Positions 26,964-35,590 of a stretch of DNA of 64,000 nucleotides are shown piece by piece. The stretch is taken from positions 4,898,001-4,962,000 of the forward strand of contig NZ_CP108776.1 in assembly GCF_045207785.1 (NCBI RefSeq), read 5' to 3'. This stretch comes from Embleya sp045207785 (lineage in GTDB: Bacteria; Actinomycetota; Actinomycetes; Streptomycetales; Streptomycetaceae). The notes under the pieces were generated by a model. It saw only the letters and a list, made by a program, of their open reading frames with translations. It was not told the DNA's origin and did no database searches. Position 1 is the stretch's first letter, and every line of letters starts with the position of its first letter. A program made the translations under genes and the position numbers.

Positions 26964-27177
26964 TGCAAAGACCCCCTCGGGCGAAGGCTCGTATCCCGTG
27001 TCCGTGTCCGGGGATTGTCGCTCGAACCGTCACACCGTTATAAGGTAAGGCTGTCTGTCTTTTCTTCGTTCGCGTTCCGCACGACCACGGCCGTCGGCCC
27101 GGATCCGGGGGCTCGTCGCCCGGAGAGTCCGAGGCGACCCGGTGCCCGAGCGCCGCGCATCGCGATCGGCCGGGAAA

Positions 27178-28830
27178 TCACGCGCCGATGGGCCGTACTT
27201 CCGGCCATGGCGAGACCTCGGGCAGGAGCCATGCTCCGTCACCCTCACGCTCGGAGGAGATCAGCCTCAGGTGGTCCACGCCGCTCGGCCACACGGTGGC
27301 GGCGGACCAGAGGGCTCCGGAGAGTGTCGCGCCGTCCAGGTCCGTCTCGTGGAACTCCGTGCCGCTCAGGTCCGCGCCGCTCAGATCGACGTCCCGCAGG
27401 TCGCCCTTGATCAGCGTTGTGTCCACGAGGTACGTCCCGCACATTCTCGATCTGTGCAGATCCGCGCGGAAGAGCTTCGCATGGCCGACGCTCGCGTCGG
27501 TCAGATCGGCCCACGCGCAGTGCAGCTCGATGGGCTGGATTCCGGAGAGGTCGGCATTGATCAGGCGTGCGGAGGTCAGCATCGCCCGGTCCAGGAAGGC
27601 GTCGCTCAGGTCGGCCCGGGTGAGCAGGGCGCGGGCCATTTGCGCGCCACGAAGGTTGGCCCGGTGCAGCACCGCGCCGGTGCAGTCGGCGCCGCCCAGA
27701 TTCGCGTTGAGCAGGTCGGCCCCGGTCAGGTCGGCGCCGCTCAGGTCCGCCCCGCCCAGGTCGGCGAAGCGCAACGGCGCTCCGCGCAGGTCGAAACCGC
27801 GCAGCGAGTCGTCGGCAGGCCAGGCGATCTCCTCGATCAGCCGGCGCATCGAGCGCCTGCCGGTGTCGTTCTTGGCGCTCTTCGGCAGCCCGCGCCATTG
27901 TTCGATGCGCTGTCGCGCTTCCGCGAGCAGGTCTCGGGCGAAGGCGGGGGCCTGGGCGGTGGTGTCGGGCAGGGCGGCGGCGGTGGCGCTACTCCCGTGC
28001 GTACGCGCCGCTGCCTCCGTACGCGTCGTCTCCGCACGCACCATCTCCGCACGCGCCAGCTCCGCGCGAGCGGTCGAGGCGTCGGGCGGACGCTGCGCCG
28101 GATCCCTCGCCAACATGCCCATGATCAGGCGATCGAGGAGGAGCGGGAAGTCCGGGCCGCCCGTCATGCCCGGCGGCATCGGGTCGTCCTTGTCCGGCAG
28201 TTCGCCCGTGACCAGTTGGTACAGCACGACGCCGAGTGCGAACAGGTCCGTACGGCAGTCCGGTTGGACGTCGAGGCGAAACTGCTCCGGGGCCATGTAC
28301 TCGGGTGTCCCGATCACATGGCCGGTCCTGGTGAGCCCGCGCGGGCCGACCTCCTGGAGGAACCGGGAGATCCCGAAGTCGAGGATCTTGAGCGTGCCCG
28401 ACCCGGTGACAATGATGTTCGCCGGCTTGATGTCCCGATGCAGCAGCGCGGCCGCGTGCGTCGTTTCGAGCGCCCGGAGGGCCTGGCCCGCCCAGTCGAG
28501 CAGGACCGGCAACGTCGGCAGGTCCCCGGACCGAATCACCTCGGCGAGCGTCCGACCCTCGACGAGCTCCAGCACGACGAAGACCGTGCCGTCCTCGTCG
28601 TCCCGCCCGTAGTCGTGCACGTTGACCACATGCGGCGACGACACCTGGGCCAACGCCTGGGCCTCGTGCGCGAGTCGCTTGATCTCCCGGGGATCGCCGT
28701 ACGCGAACGGCAGCGTCTTGACCGCGACCGGCCGATTCAACCGCTCGTCCACGGCCCGCCAGACCAGCCCCATCCCACCCCGACCGAGCACCTCGTCAAG
28801 CCGATAGCGCCCCGCCAACACCCTCACCAC
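27178..28830 (-). CDS. Hanks-type Ser/Thr protein kinase with C-terminal pentapeptide repeats, 550 aa
   Basis: Residues 8-265 are the kinase: LGRGGMGLVWRA, the ATP lysine in VAVKTLPF, LLHRDIKPANI, LDFGISRF and GTPEYMAPEQ. An Ala-rich linker (about 265-330) follows. Residues 345-520 are pentapeptide repeats with the A/S-D-L-S/T-G-A-D-L pattern, forming a right-handed quadrilateral beta-helix. There is no membrane helix, so it is a soluble kinase, unlike PknB. Pentapeptide regions often bind partners or mimic DNA. The GTG start at 28830 is followed by GTG in frame. The target is unknown. Confidence 0.9.
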   Translation of the reverse strand: MVRVLAGRYRLDEVLGRGGMGLVWRAVDERLNRPVAVKTLPFAYGDPREIKRLAHEAQALAQVSSPHVVNVHDYGRDDEDGTVFVVLELVEGRTLAEVIRSGDLPTLPVLLDWAGQALRALETTHAAALLHRDIKPANIIVTGSGTLKILDFGISRFLQEVGPRGLTRTGHVIGTPEYMAPEQFRLDVQPDCRTDLFALGVVLYQLVTGELPDKDDPMPPGMTGGPDFPLLLDRLIMGMLARDPAQRPPDASTARAELARAEMVRAETTRTEAAARTHGSSATAAALPDTTAQAPAFARDLLAEARQRIEQWRGLPKSAKNDTGRRSMRRLIEEIAWPADDSLRGFDLRGAPLRFADLGGADLSGADLTGADLLNANLGGADCTGAVLHRANLRGAQMARALLTRADLSDAFLDRAMLTSARLINADLSGIQPIELHCAWADLTDASVGHAKLFRADLHRSRMCGTYLVDTTLIKGDLRDVDLSGADLSGTEFHETDLDGATLSGALWSAATVWPSGVDHLRLISSEREGDGAWLLPEVSPWPEVRPIGA

Positions 28831-29100
28831 ACAAGCCCCCGTATCCCCTGCGGCCCCGCGGCCACCGACCCCACGCCTCCCGGATTGTCTCGCGCGGGCC
28901 CGCCCTCCGGGCGGATACGGAACGAGTGGGCGACTCGCGTGCCGCGGTCAGGGCAGCGCCGCGATCGGGGTGGGCCGGCGGGTGCGGGGGTTGCGCGGAT
29001 CGCGCGGATCTCGTCCACCGTCGGCGGAGCGTTGGGCCGAAAGGGCGAACGGTGCGCGCGGCTGCCCTCGGGTCGGGACGCGGCGACCTAGCGTGGCGGG

Positions 29101-29823
29101 GTGCGCAGAATTCGACACCGCCGCGTGCTGTCCATGGGGATCGCCCTCGGCGCCTTCGCGCTCACCGCGGTCGCCGTCCCGGTCGGATCCGCGGCACCAC
29201 TCACGCGACACCCCGCGGCCGGCGAAGGTGCTCGGGTCCCCGCGTACGACCGTCCCCTTCCGGGCGGACCGTCCGGCCCGCCGCCGCGAGGCGTCGACGT
29301 GGTTCCCGCGGAGATCTGCCCCGAGTGGCCCCGCTCCGCCGCGCGCGATGCTCATCCCGCCCCCGGCCTCCACGGCCCCGGCCTCCGTGACCTGCTCGAC
29401 CGCGCACAGCCGCACCGCCGGGCCCCGGGCTCCGACCCCGCCCGCGTCGACTGCCCGGGCCCGCTCGCGCCGGGCACCCGTACCGAACCGCTCGCCGCGT
29501 CCCCGGCGGCGGCGCACCTCGCGCCCCGCCCGCCCGACGGCCGCCCGCCCAAGCACCCGGCGGGCAACCGCGGCCCGGGGCGCAAGGGCAGGACACAGGA
29601 CGGGGAATCCGAGCCACGCCTCAAGCCCCCCGGCGCCGAGCGCCGCGGCGCCGCCGCCAGGCGGGCCGTGCACGACGGACCGATGGTGGCCGCCCGCAGG
29701 GCCATCACCGACCACATCGCGAGTACCGGTTCGGCGCCCGTCCTGCCGCTGAGCCTGGCCGCCGGTGCCCTCGTGCTGATCGGCGGCCTGCTCGTCGTCG
29801 GCACTCGGCACCGCAGGGGCTGA
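29101..29823 (+). CDS. Secreted/surface protein with signal peptide and C-terminal membrane helix, 240 aa
   Basis: The GTG at 29101 opens a signal peptide (about residues 1-31: basic start, hydrophobic core, A-x-A at VGSAAP). The middle is Pro/Arg/Gly-rich and probably disordered, with two Cys. The end has a hydrophobic helix LPLSLAAGALVLIGGLLVVG and a basic tail. That is the layout of a surface protein retained in the membrane, but no LAxTG motif precedes the helix. I recognise no family, and the low-complexity body means the reading frame could partly be chance. It converges on the GH5 gene. Confidence 0.5.
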   Translation: MRRIRHRRVLSMGIALGAFALTAVAVPVGSAAPLTRHPAAGEGARVPAYDRPLPGGPSGPPPRGVDVVPAEICPEWPRSAARDAHPAPGLHGPGLRDLLDRAQPHRRAPGSDPARVDCPGPLAPGTRTEPLAASPAAAHLAPRPPDGRPPKHPAGNRGPGRKGRTQDGESEPRLKPPGAERRGAAARRAVHDGPMVAARRAITDHIASTGSAPVLPLSLAAGALVLIGGLLVVGTRHRRG

Positions 29824-29870
29824 CCACGACCGATCCCCGACCCGGGGCGGGCGATCGACCCGCGGCGCGA

Positions 29871-29910
29871 CACGCGGCGCCGCCCCCGTGCCCGGGAACG
29901 GCGCCGCGTG
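29871..29910. terminator. Hairpin between the secreted-protein gene and the GH5 gene
   Basis: A perfect 12-bp inverted repeat (29871-29882 with 29899-29910) with a 16-base loop lies between convergent stop codons. Confidence 0.7.
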
Positions 29911-29939
29911 GGCGAGGACTGCGGGCGATGGCCGCGCGG

Positions 29940-31850
29940 TCAGGCCAGGCTGCGGCAATACAGCGCGGCCGGATACTTCTGCGGTTGACCGAAGCGGCCG
30001 GTGTACGCGACGCCCGCCGCGTACTCGTTCGTCGCGCACTGCCCCTTGTAGTTGCCGGCCGCGAACTCACCGCCCGGGTCGCCCGCCGGACGGTTGTCGC
30101 CGCGGTCGAACCACACCGTGCGGCTCGCCGTCGCGCCGACCGGCGCCGGCGCGCACAACGCGCTCGCGAACGCGGTGCCGCGCAGGCTGTACCCGACCAT
30201 CATCTGCCCGGTCGGGCACTGCACCTTGGTGTAGCCGCCGGCCCAGTCGTACGTCACATTGCGCTCGTCCCACACGACCGTGGCCGGCGCGCTCGGCACC
30301 ACCCCACCCGCGTCCGTGCACAGCCCGCGGCCGTCGTGGTGGGAGAGGCCGATCAGCCGCTCGCCGTCCGAGCACGTGCCCTTGCGGGCGCCGACGTCCC
30401 AGTCCGGCCGGGACCGCATCACCGACGACGCGTTGAAGTCCCCGTGGTCCAGGTTGAGCATCGACCAGTCGGCGACGGGGGCCACCTGCCCCGTCCGCGA
30501 GGGCGCGCCGATCAGCCGGTTCCAGATCGGGGTGCGCCAGTCGCCGGGATCCAGGATCCCGGCCCGTCGGCCCGCCGGGTCCCAGGACACCAGGGACCAG
30601 CTGTTGGGCACGCCGGCGCGCTGCCAACCGACCAGCGGCCAGACCGCGAAGTCGGTGTCCTTGGCGATCAGGTAGTCGACGAAGTTGCCGAACCACGCGC
30701 GCGCCTTGGGGTCGGTCTCGCCGAACCCGTCGCCGAACTCGCTGATCCACAGCGGCGCGGTGTAGTGCCGCCCCTCGGTGGTGACGAAGAACGCCTGCCG
30801 ATCCAGCGTCGCCTGGAGCTCGGTGAGGGAGAGCTCCTGGTAGCGCCAGTCGTGCGTCTCGCCGGTGCCGGTCGCGCCGGTGTGGTTCGGGCCGGTGTAG
30901 CCGTAGAAGTGCGCCGAGTAGACCAGCTTGCGCGCGTTCACCAGGGTGTGCGACAGCGTCTTGGCGGGCTCCAACGTCGGGCGCCCGTGCGGGAGTCCGT
31001 CGAGCGGGATGCCCTGCCAGTTGATCCCCTCGACCACGATCAGCAGGTCGGGGTTCGCCTCGGTCAGGATGCGGTCGCCCGCCCGCTGCGCCGCGAGTTG
31101 CCAGTCGGTGTCGTTGCCCCAGCCCCAGTTGGGGTCGTCGAGGATGTTGCGGCGGACCTCGTTGTACAGGTCGGCGCCCACGACCCGCTTGTTGGCCTGG
31201 TATCGACGAGCCATGAACAGCCAGTCGTTCTCCCAGGTGGCAGCGGACTGGGAGGTGTTCCAGCGCTCGTTGCCGTCGATGCCGCAGCACCAGCGCGAGG
31301 TCGTGGTGTGGTTGTTCATGATCACCGCGAAGCCCGCGTCGGTCAGCGCGGCCACCACGGCGTCGTACACCTGGATCGGGGTCTTGCCGCGCAACTGCGG
31401 GTTGGCCGCGACGGCCGCGTCCGCGACCGGCGTGCTCTTGTGGATCATCTCGTTGGAGAACTGGAGCCGGATGCTGTTCAGGCCCAGCTGCCGGAAGTTG
31501 TCCAGGACGGTCGGGATCGCGACGCGATCCAGCGCCATCGGCAGCTCGTAGGAGATCTCGTTGTCGTGGTAGTTCGCCGGGTCGTTGATGTCACCCGAGC
31601 CGCTCCAGGTGCCGGAGGCACCGTGCCAGCTCCCGGACTTGAGCTTGAAGCGGTCGCCGTTCGCGTCCACGATCCAGCGCCCCTGCGTGCTGAGCGGCGG
31701 AGTCCAGGACGTGGCGAGGTCGGTGGTCGCGGGGGCGCCGTTCGGCCCCGGCGACTCCGCCTGGGCGGCGGTGGTCGGGACGAGCAGGGCCGCCACCAGG
31801 GCGGTCAGCGCGCTGCCGATCAGGGCCGGCCCGAAACGTTGTCTGGTCAA
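29940..31850 (-). CDS. Secreted glycoside hydrolase family 5 cellulase-like enzyme, 636 aa
   Basis: A signal peptide (about residues 1-31, ending A-A-Q-A) precedes a GH5 barrel. Landmarks are LGLNSIRLQFSNE, NNHTTTSRWCC, the acid/base Glu in DLYNEVRR, VYSAHFYGYTGP, and the nucleophile Glu in WISEFGD. The last 150 residues carry three Cys-containing repeats with a G-x-C-x-x-G/N...G/A-x-x-x...C pattern, a possible binding module. The TTG at 31850 fits the signal peptide best; a GTG at 31952 would add 34 residues. The likely substrate is cellulose or another beta-glucan. A CebR-like box 40 bases upstream supports cellobiose control. Confidence 0.87.
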   Translation of the reverse strand: MTRQRFGPALIGSALTALVAALLVPTTAAQAESPGPNGAPATTDLATSWTPPLSTQGRWIVDANGDRFKLKSGSWHGASGTWSGSGDINDPANYHDNEISYELPMALDRVAIPTVLDNFRQLGLNSIRLQFSNEMIHKSTPVADAAVAANPQLRGKTPIQVYDAVVAALTDAGFAVIMNNHTTTSRWCCGIDGNERWNTSQSAATWENDWLFMARRYQANKRVVGADLYNEVRRNILDDPNWGWGNDTDWQLAAQRAGDRILTEANPDLLIVVEGINWQGIPLDGLPHGRPTLEPAKTLSHTLVNARKLVYSAHFYGYTGPNHTGATGTGETHDWRYQELSLTELQATLDRQAFFVTTEGRHYTAPLWISEFGDGFGETDPKARAWFGNFVDYLIAKDTDFAVWPLVGWQRAGVPNSWSLVSWDPAGRRAGILDPGDWRTPIWNRLIGAPSRTGQVAPVADWSMLNLDHGDFNASSVMRSRPDWDVGARKGTCSDGERLIGLSHHDGRGLCTDAGGVVPSAPATVVWDERNVTYDWAGGYTKVQCPTGQMMVGYSLRGTAFASALCAPAPVGATASRTVWFDRGDNRPAGDPGGEFAAGNYKGQCATNEYAAGVAYTGRFGQPQKYPAALYCRSLA

Positions 31851-31889
31851 AGGGATTCCCGTCGAAGGTCGTCGTCGCGCCCGTGGATG

Positions 31890-31903
31890 TCCGAGCGCTA
31901 CCG
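31890..31903 (-). promoter_or_regulatory. CebR-like operator upstream of the GH5 gene
   Basis: Read on the minus strand this site keeps 10 of 14 bases of the Streptomyces CebR box TGGGAGCGCTCCCA, including the full AGCGCTC core. CebR represses cellulose and cello-oligosaccharide genes until cellobiose binds. It lies 40 bases before the GH5 start, where a repressor would act. The flanking GCG-rich composition makes chance matches possible. Confidence 0.5.
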
Positions 31904-31921
31904 AGCGTTCGCGAGTATCGA

Positions 31922-31939
31922 TGCGGGAATCGTCCCGCA
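31922..31939. other. Inverted repeat between the beta-lactamase-fold gene and the GH5 gene
   Basis: TGCGGGA and TCCCGCA surround ATCG. It is downstream of the serine hydrolase stop (32101, leftward) and upstream of the GH5 start. It may be a weak terminator or part of the GH5 control region. Confidence 0.45.
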
Positions 31940-32100
31940 CCAGAGCCGACACGAGTCGGAACTCCCGCCTCCAGCGCCTTTATTGAGTGACCATCAGCTC
32001 CGAGCGGACACCTGTCGTGCGATCGGCCCGCGCACGGCGCCGATCTTCGGGGGACGAGGAGCGGCGGCCGGGCCACGCGGCCCGACCGCCCGTCGCCGGC

Positions 32101-33237
32101 TCAGTGCGGCAGGCAGGTGCGTACCGCCTCGATGAGTCCGAGCGCCCGGACGTCCGTGTGCAGCGGGGACTGACCGTTGCTCACGTACGCGAACGCGAGC
32201 CCCGCCGCCGGATCGGCGAACGCGAGGGGGCCGCCGCTGCCGGGATGGCCGAACACGGCGGGATCGGGAGAGACACCGAAGAACGAGGTCTCCGGCTTCA
32301 TGAAACCGAGGCTGAACGCGGTGTGCTCGCCGAGGATCCGGTCCGGGCCGCGCACGGCCGTCGTGGTCACCGCGGCGATGGTCTCGGGGGAGAGCAGCCG
32401 GACGCCGTCGAGCGTGCCGCCCGCGCAGAGCACCGCGTACACCCGGGCCAGCGCGCGGGCGTTGGTGACGCCGAGCCCCGAGGGGACCTCCCACGCGAGC
32501 ACGTTCGCATCGTGGTCGGCGCCGGGGATGGCCAGTTCGGGCATCGCGAGCATGGCCCGGCCCAGGTCCGAGGCGAGGTCGATCGCGCCCGGGTCCATCG
32601 GCGCGATCGCGGTCAGGTGCGCCAGCCGCGGCGTGATCGCGGCCGGCAGGCCGATGTGCGCGTCCACGCCGAGCGGGCCGGCCACCTCGTCGGACAGGAA
32701 CGCGCCGACCGTGCGGCCGTCCACCCGCCGGATCAGCTCGCTCGCGTAGAAGCCCCAGGTCACCGCGTGGTACCCGTGCGCGGTGCCCGGCTCCCATGCC
32801 GGCCGCTGGGCGGCGAGCGCGTCGGCCAGCGCGTCCGGCACGGCGATCTGGGCGAGCGTGATCGGATCGTCCAGGAACGGCAGGCCGGCCTGGTGGGACA
32901 GCAGCTGGGCGACCGTCACGTCACGTTTGCCGGCCGCCGCGAACTCGGGCCAGTAGCGGCATACCGGCAGCCCCGGGTCGAGTTCGCCGCGGTCGATCAG
33001 CATCGCCACACACGTGGCGACCAGGCCCTTGGTGACCGACCAGACCACCTGTACGGTGTCGCGCTCCCAGGCCCGACCGGCGGCCGGTTCGGCCAGCCCG
33101 CCCCACAGGTCGACCACCGGCCGGCCGCGCACATGGACGGCGAGGGCGGCGCCGACCTCGCCGCGGATCGCGAAGTTCTCCTTGAACACCGCCTCCACCG
33201 AGGCGAATTCGGGCGCGACGAAACCGTCGACGTGCAT
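32101..33237 (-). CDS. Serine beta-lactamase-fold hydrolase (EstB-like esterase), 378 aa
   Basis: The protein belongs to the class C beta-lactamase/family VIII esterase group. Motifs are the S-x-x-K W-S-V-T-K-G (Ser67, Lys70), a Tyr motif in GYHAVTWGF where AmpC has Y-x-N, and HPGSGG near the C-terminus in place of K-T-G. There is no signal peptide, so a cytoplasmic esterase or peptidase is likelier than antibiotic resistance. It is encoded next to, and in the same direction as, the TetR gene 165 bases upstream; the gap is filled with GCCGGC repeats. Confidence 0.86.
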   Translation of the reverse strand: MHVDGFVAPEFASVEAVFKENFAIRGEVGAALAVHVRGRPVVDLWGGLAEPAAGRAWERDTVQVVWSVTKGLVATCVAMLIDRGELDPGLPVCRYWPEFAAAGKRDVTVAQLLSHQAGLPFLDDPITLAQIAVPDALADALAAQRPAWEPGTAHGYHAVTWGFYASELIRRVDGRTVGAFLSDEVAGPLGVDAHIGLPAAITPRLAHLTAIAPMDPGAIDLASDLGRAMLAMPELAIPGADHDANVLAWEVPSGLGVTNARALARVYAVLCAGGTLDGVRLLSPETIAAVTTTAVRGPDRILGEHTAFSLGFMKPETSFFGVSPDPAVFGHPGSGGPLAFADPAAGLAFAYVSNGQSPLHTDVRALGLIEAVRTCLPH

Positions 33238-33402
33238 CGTGGGTCCTTTCGGGGTCCCTGGCTCGCCGGCGCCGGCGCCGGCGCCGACCTCGGCACCGAA
33301 CTCCCGCGCCGAACGCCCCGCGCCGAACCCCGGCGCCGACCCGACGTACCGACCCGACGCACCGACCCCGTGCCGTCGCGAGCGGACCGCCGGGACGGCT
33401 CG

Positions 33403-34005
33403 TCAGTTCCGGGGGGTGACGCCTTCGAGGACGAGCGCCGTGAACTGGGCTTCGAGTTCGGACAGGGTGCGGTCGCTGCCGGACTTCCAGCCGGCGGTGA
33501 GCCACAGCGGATAGGCGAGATAGCGGTAGACCAGCTCCGGATCCAGGTCCGCGCGGAACTCCCCGACCTCGATCCCCTCCTGAAGGGTCGTCAGCCAGAG
33601 ATCACGGACCCGGGCCCCGTCCACCGCGAGGTGCGCGAAGCGCGGCAGCGTGGCCAGGTAGGCGTAGTCCCGGACGTACATCGTGGCCGCGTCGGGATGG
33701 TGCTCGATGGTGCGGAACGCGGCGTGCACGAGCCCGCGCAACCGGTCGCCCGGAGTACGCGCCTCGGCGAACGCCTCGTCGTACCAGGCCGCCAGATCGT
33801 GCATCGCGGTGGTCAGGATCTCGTCGACCAGATCCTCTTTGGAGCCGAACCAGTGGTAGATGCTGCCCGCGAGGATCCCCGACGCGTCGGCGATCTCACG
33901 AACGGTGGACGCTGCGACACCCTTGCGGGCGAACAGCGCCGCGGCTTGGGACAGGATCACCTCCCGGCGCGGAAGTGCTTCGGGTTCCGTCTTCCTGCGT
34001 GCCAT
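33403..34005 (-). CDS. TetR-family transcriptional regulator (KstR2-like), 200 aa
   Basis: The HTH (residues 14-60) reads REVILSQAAALFARKGVAA, then STVREIADASGI and GSIYHWFGSKEDLVDEIL. This form, together with the later LWLTTLQEGIEVGEFRADLDPELVYRYL segment, is close to KstR2-type regulators of steroid-ring or acyl-CoA genes. The operator nearby does not match the KstR2 box, so that is similarity only. The gene is divergent from the branched-chain-type ABC importer, with a perfect 7-4-7 dyad between them, so the importer is its likely target. Ligands of this subgroup are often CoA thioesters. Confidence 0.87.
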   Translation of the reverse strand: MARRKTEPEALPRREVILSQAAALFARKGVAASTVREIADASGILAGSIYHWFGSKEDLVDEILTTAMHDLAAWYDEAFAEARTPGDRLRGLVHAAFRTIEHHPDAATMYVRDYAYLATLPRFAHLAVDGARVRDLWLTTLQEGIEVGEFRADLDPELVYRYLAYPLWLTAGWKSGSDRTLSELEAQFTALVLEGVTPRN

Positions 34006-34139
34006 GAGCGCCCGTTCTCGGTCCGGCGGGTGGATGCTGCCGCGTCCTGCGAGGTTCCGCAGTCTGCGCAGCCTAACCGCAGGTGGAGCGGTTGCCGTTG
34101 ATCGATGGGGGATGCCTTCGAGGGAGAACCGAACTGCCT

Positions 34140-34157
34140 ATCTAACATTTGTTAGAT
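34140..34157. promoter_or_regulatory. TetR operator between the KstR2-like gene and the livKHMGF importer
   Basis: ATCTAAC (34140-34146) and GTTAGAT (34151-34157) are perfect inverted arms around ATTT, in a local AT-rich patch. It lies 134 bases from the TetR start and 142 from the importer start. The symmetry and length are typical of a TetR dimer site controlling both directions. Confidence 0.82.
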
Positions 34158-34298
34158 TGTGCTGAACCTTCTACGCCTGTTCCCGAAACGCTGTCAAGAC
34201 CCTTGCGGGGATCGAGGTTCGCGGTCTAGCTTGTGCCGCATCCGGGACTCCGTGGGGGATGGCCGGGCGGGGAGACGACGCGAGAGGCGTTGGCTCCC

Positions 34299-35588
34299 AT
34301 GGCTCCTTGGACGGCACGGCGCGCCGCACGACGGGTGCGAGCAACACCCGACTCACGCGCGACCAGAGCCGATCGATCACGCCGCAGGCATCCGACCAGA
34401 CGATCCTGGGCGGGCGGCCTCGCCGTGCTCGCACTCACCGCGACGGCGACCACCGCGTGCGGTGACGACGACAAGGACGGCAAGGCCGGCGGCTCGGACG
34501 CGCCCGCGAGGATCGTCGCCCTGTGGCAGGTCAAGGGCGAGGACCCGAACGCGATCGATGACTACAACAACGGCGCGGTGATCGCCACCGAGCGGATCAA
34601 CGCGGCCGGCGGCGTGCTCGGCAAGCCGCTGCAATTCGAGCGGGTGGGCAGCCCGTTGACGCCGCAGGCCGCGCGGACCGCGTTCCTCCAGGCCGTGGAC
34701 AAGAAGCCGTCCGGCATCGTCGGCTTCCCCGGCGGTACCGAGGCCGAGGGCCTGACCCGCGACTTCGACCAGGCCAAGATCCCGATCATCAACGTCAACA
34801 ACCACGTCCCGCTCGCGTACGGCCAGAAGGCCGGCAGCGAGTGGATGTTCTCCACCAACCCCTACGACGTGGCCACCGCACGGAACATGGTCGCGCTCGC
34901 GCAGAAGCAGGGCTGGACCCGGCTGGGCATCCTCGGCAACGACATCGGCTACGGCCGCGACGGCACCGACCGGTCGAAGAAGGCCGCCGAGGGCACCCCG
35001 GTGACCGTCGGCACCACGCGCCTGGTCCCGGTCACCGCGACCGACGTGACCGAGGCGGTGCTCGCGCTCAAGGGCAGCCAGGCGGTGCTGTCCTGGACCT
35101 ACCCGAACGTACTCGCCGCGCAGCTCACCCAGATGACCCAGAACGGCGCGAACGCGCCGGTGGTGGGCGGCGGTTCGGTGCCCGTCGTGGCCAACAACAA
35201 GCTCGCCCCGCCGAAGGCGCTCGACCAGCTGTACGCGGTGCTCGCGTGCCTGCCGGCCGCGGCGACCGAGGGCGGCGGGAAGGCCTTCAACGACGCCTAC
35301 AAGGCCAAGTACGGCACGCCCGCGCCACCGCTCGCCGCCGCCGCGCACGACGCCGTGATGATGCAGGCCGAGGCGATCAGGAAGGCCGGCTCGACCACCG
35401 ACCACACGAGGATCCGGGACGAACTCGCCAAGCTGAGCTGGACCGGCGGCGCCTGCCAGCCCGAGTACAAGGCCGACGGCTCGCACTACCTCGCGCACCA
35501 GCAGGTCGCGATCAAGTACGACCAGAGCGGTGTCGCGAAGATCATCGACACCTACCCGATCCCGGCGCTCGCGAAGGGCGCGTCCTGA
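34299..35588 (+). CDS. Branched-chain-type substrate-binding lipoprotein (LivK family), 429 aa
   Basis: This periplasmic-binding-type protein captures the substrate for the ABC importer that follows. It has an Arg-rich n-region, a hydrophobic core, and a lipobox ending at Cys54 (T-T-A-C-G-D-D-D). The two-lobed type I binding fold follows: IVALWQVKGEDPNA, the KPSGIVGFPGGTEAEG strand and IINVNNHVPLAYG. Two further Cys lie in the last 150 residues. The ATG at 34299 has GAGAGG 11 bases upstream; TTG 34290 is an alternative. It is the first gene of the operon and lies behind the TetR operator. The substrate could be an amino acid, a urea-type compound or an aromatic acid. Confidence 0.88.
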   Translation: MAPWTARRAARRVRATPDSRATRADRSRRRHPTRRSWAGGLAVLALTATATTACGDDDKDGKAGGSDAPARIVALWQVKGEDPNAIDDYNNGAVIATERINAAGGVLGKPLQFERVGSPLTPQAARTAFLQAVDKKPSGIVGFPGGTEAEGLTRDFDQAKIPIINVNNHVPLAYGQKAGSEWMFSTNPYDVATARNMVALAQKQGWTRLGILGNDIGYGRDGTDRSKKAAEGTPVTVGTTRLVPVTATDVTEAVLALKGSQAVLSWTYPNVLAAQLTQMTQNGANAPVVGGGSVPVVANNKLAPPKALDQLYAVLACLPAAATEGGGKAFNDAYKAKYGTPAPPLAAAAHDAVMMQAEAIRKAGSTTDHTRIRDELAKLSWTGGACQPEYKADGSHYLAHQQVAIKYDQSGVAKIIDTYPIPALAKGAS

Positions 35589-35590
35589 CC

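Noticed and set aside
27030..27055. Iron-box-like TAAGGTAAGGCT upstream of the amidohydrolase
   Set aside because: Only the left half fits the DmdR/IdeR consensus; the right half does not.
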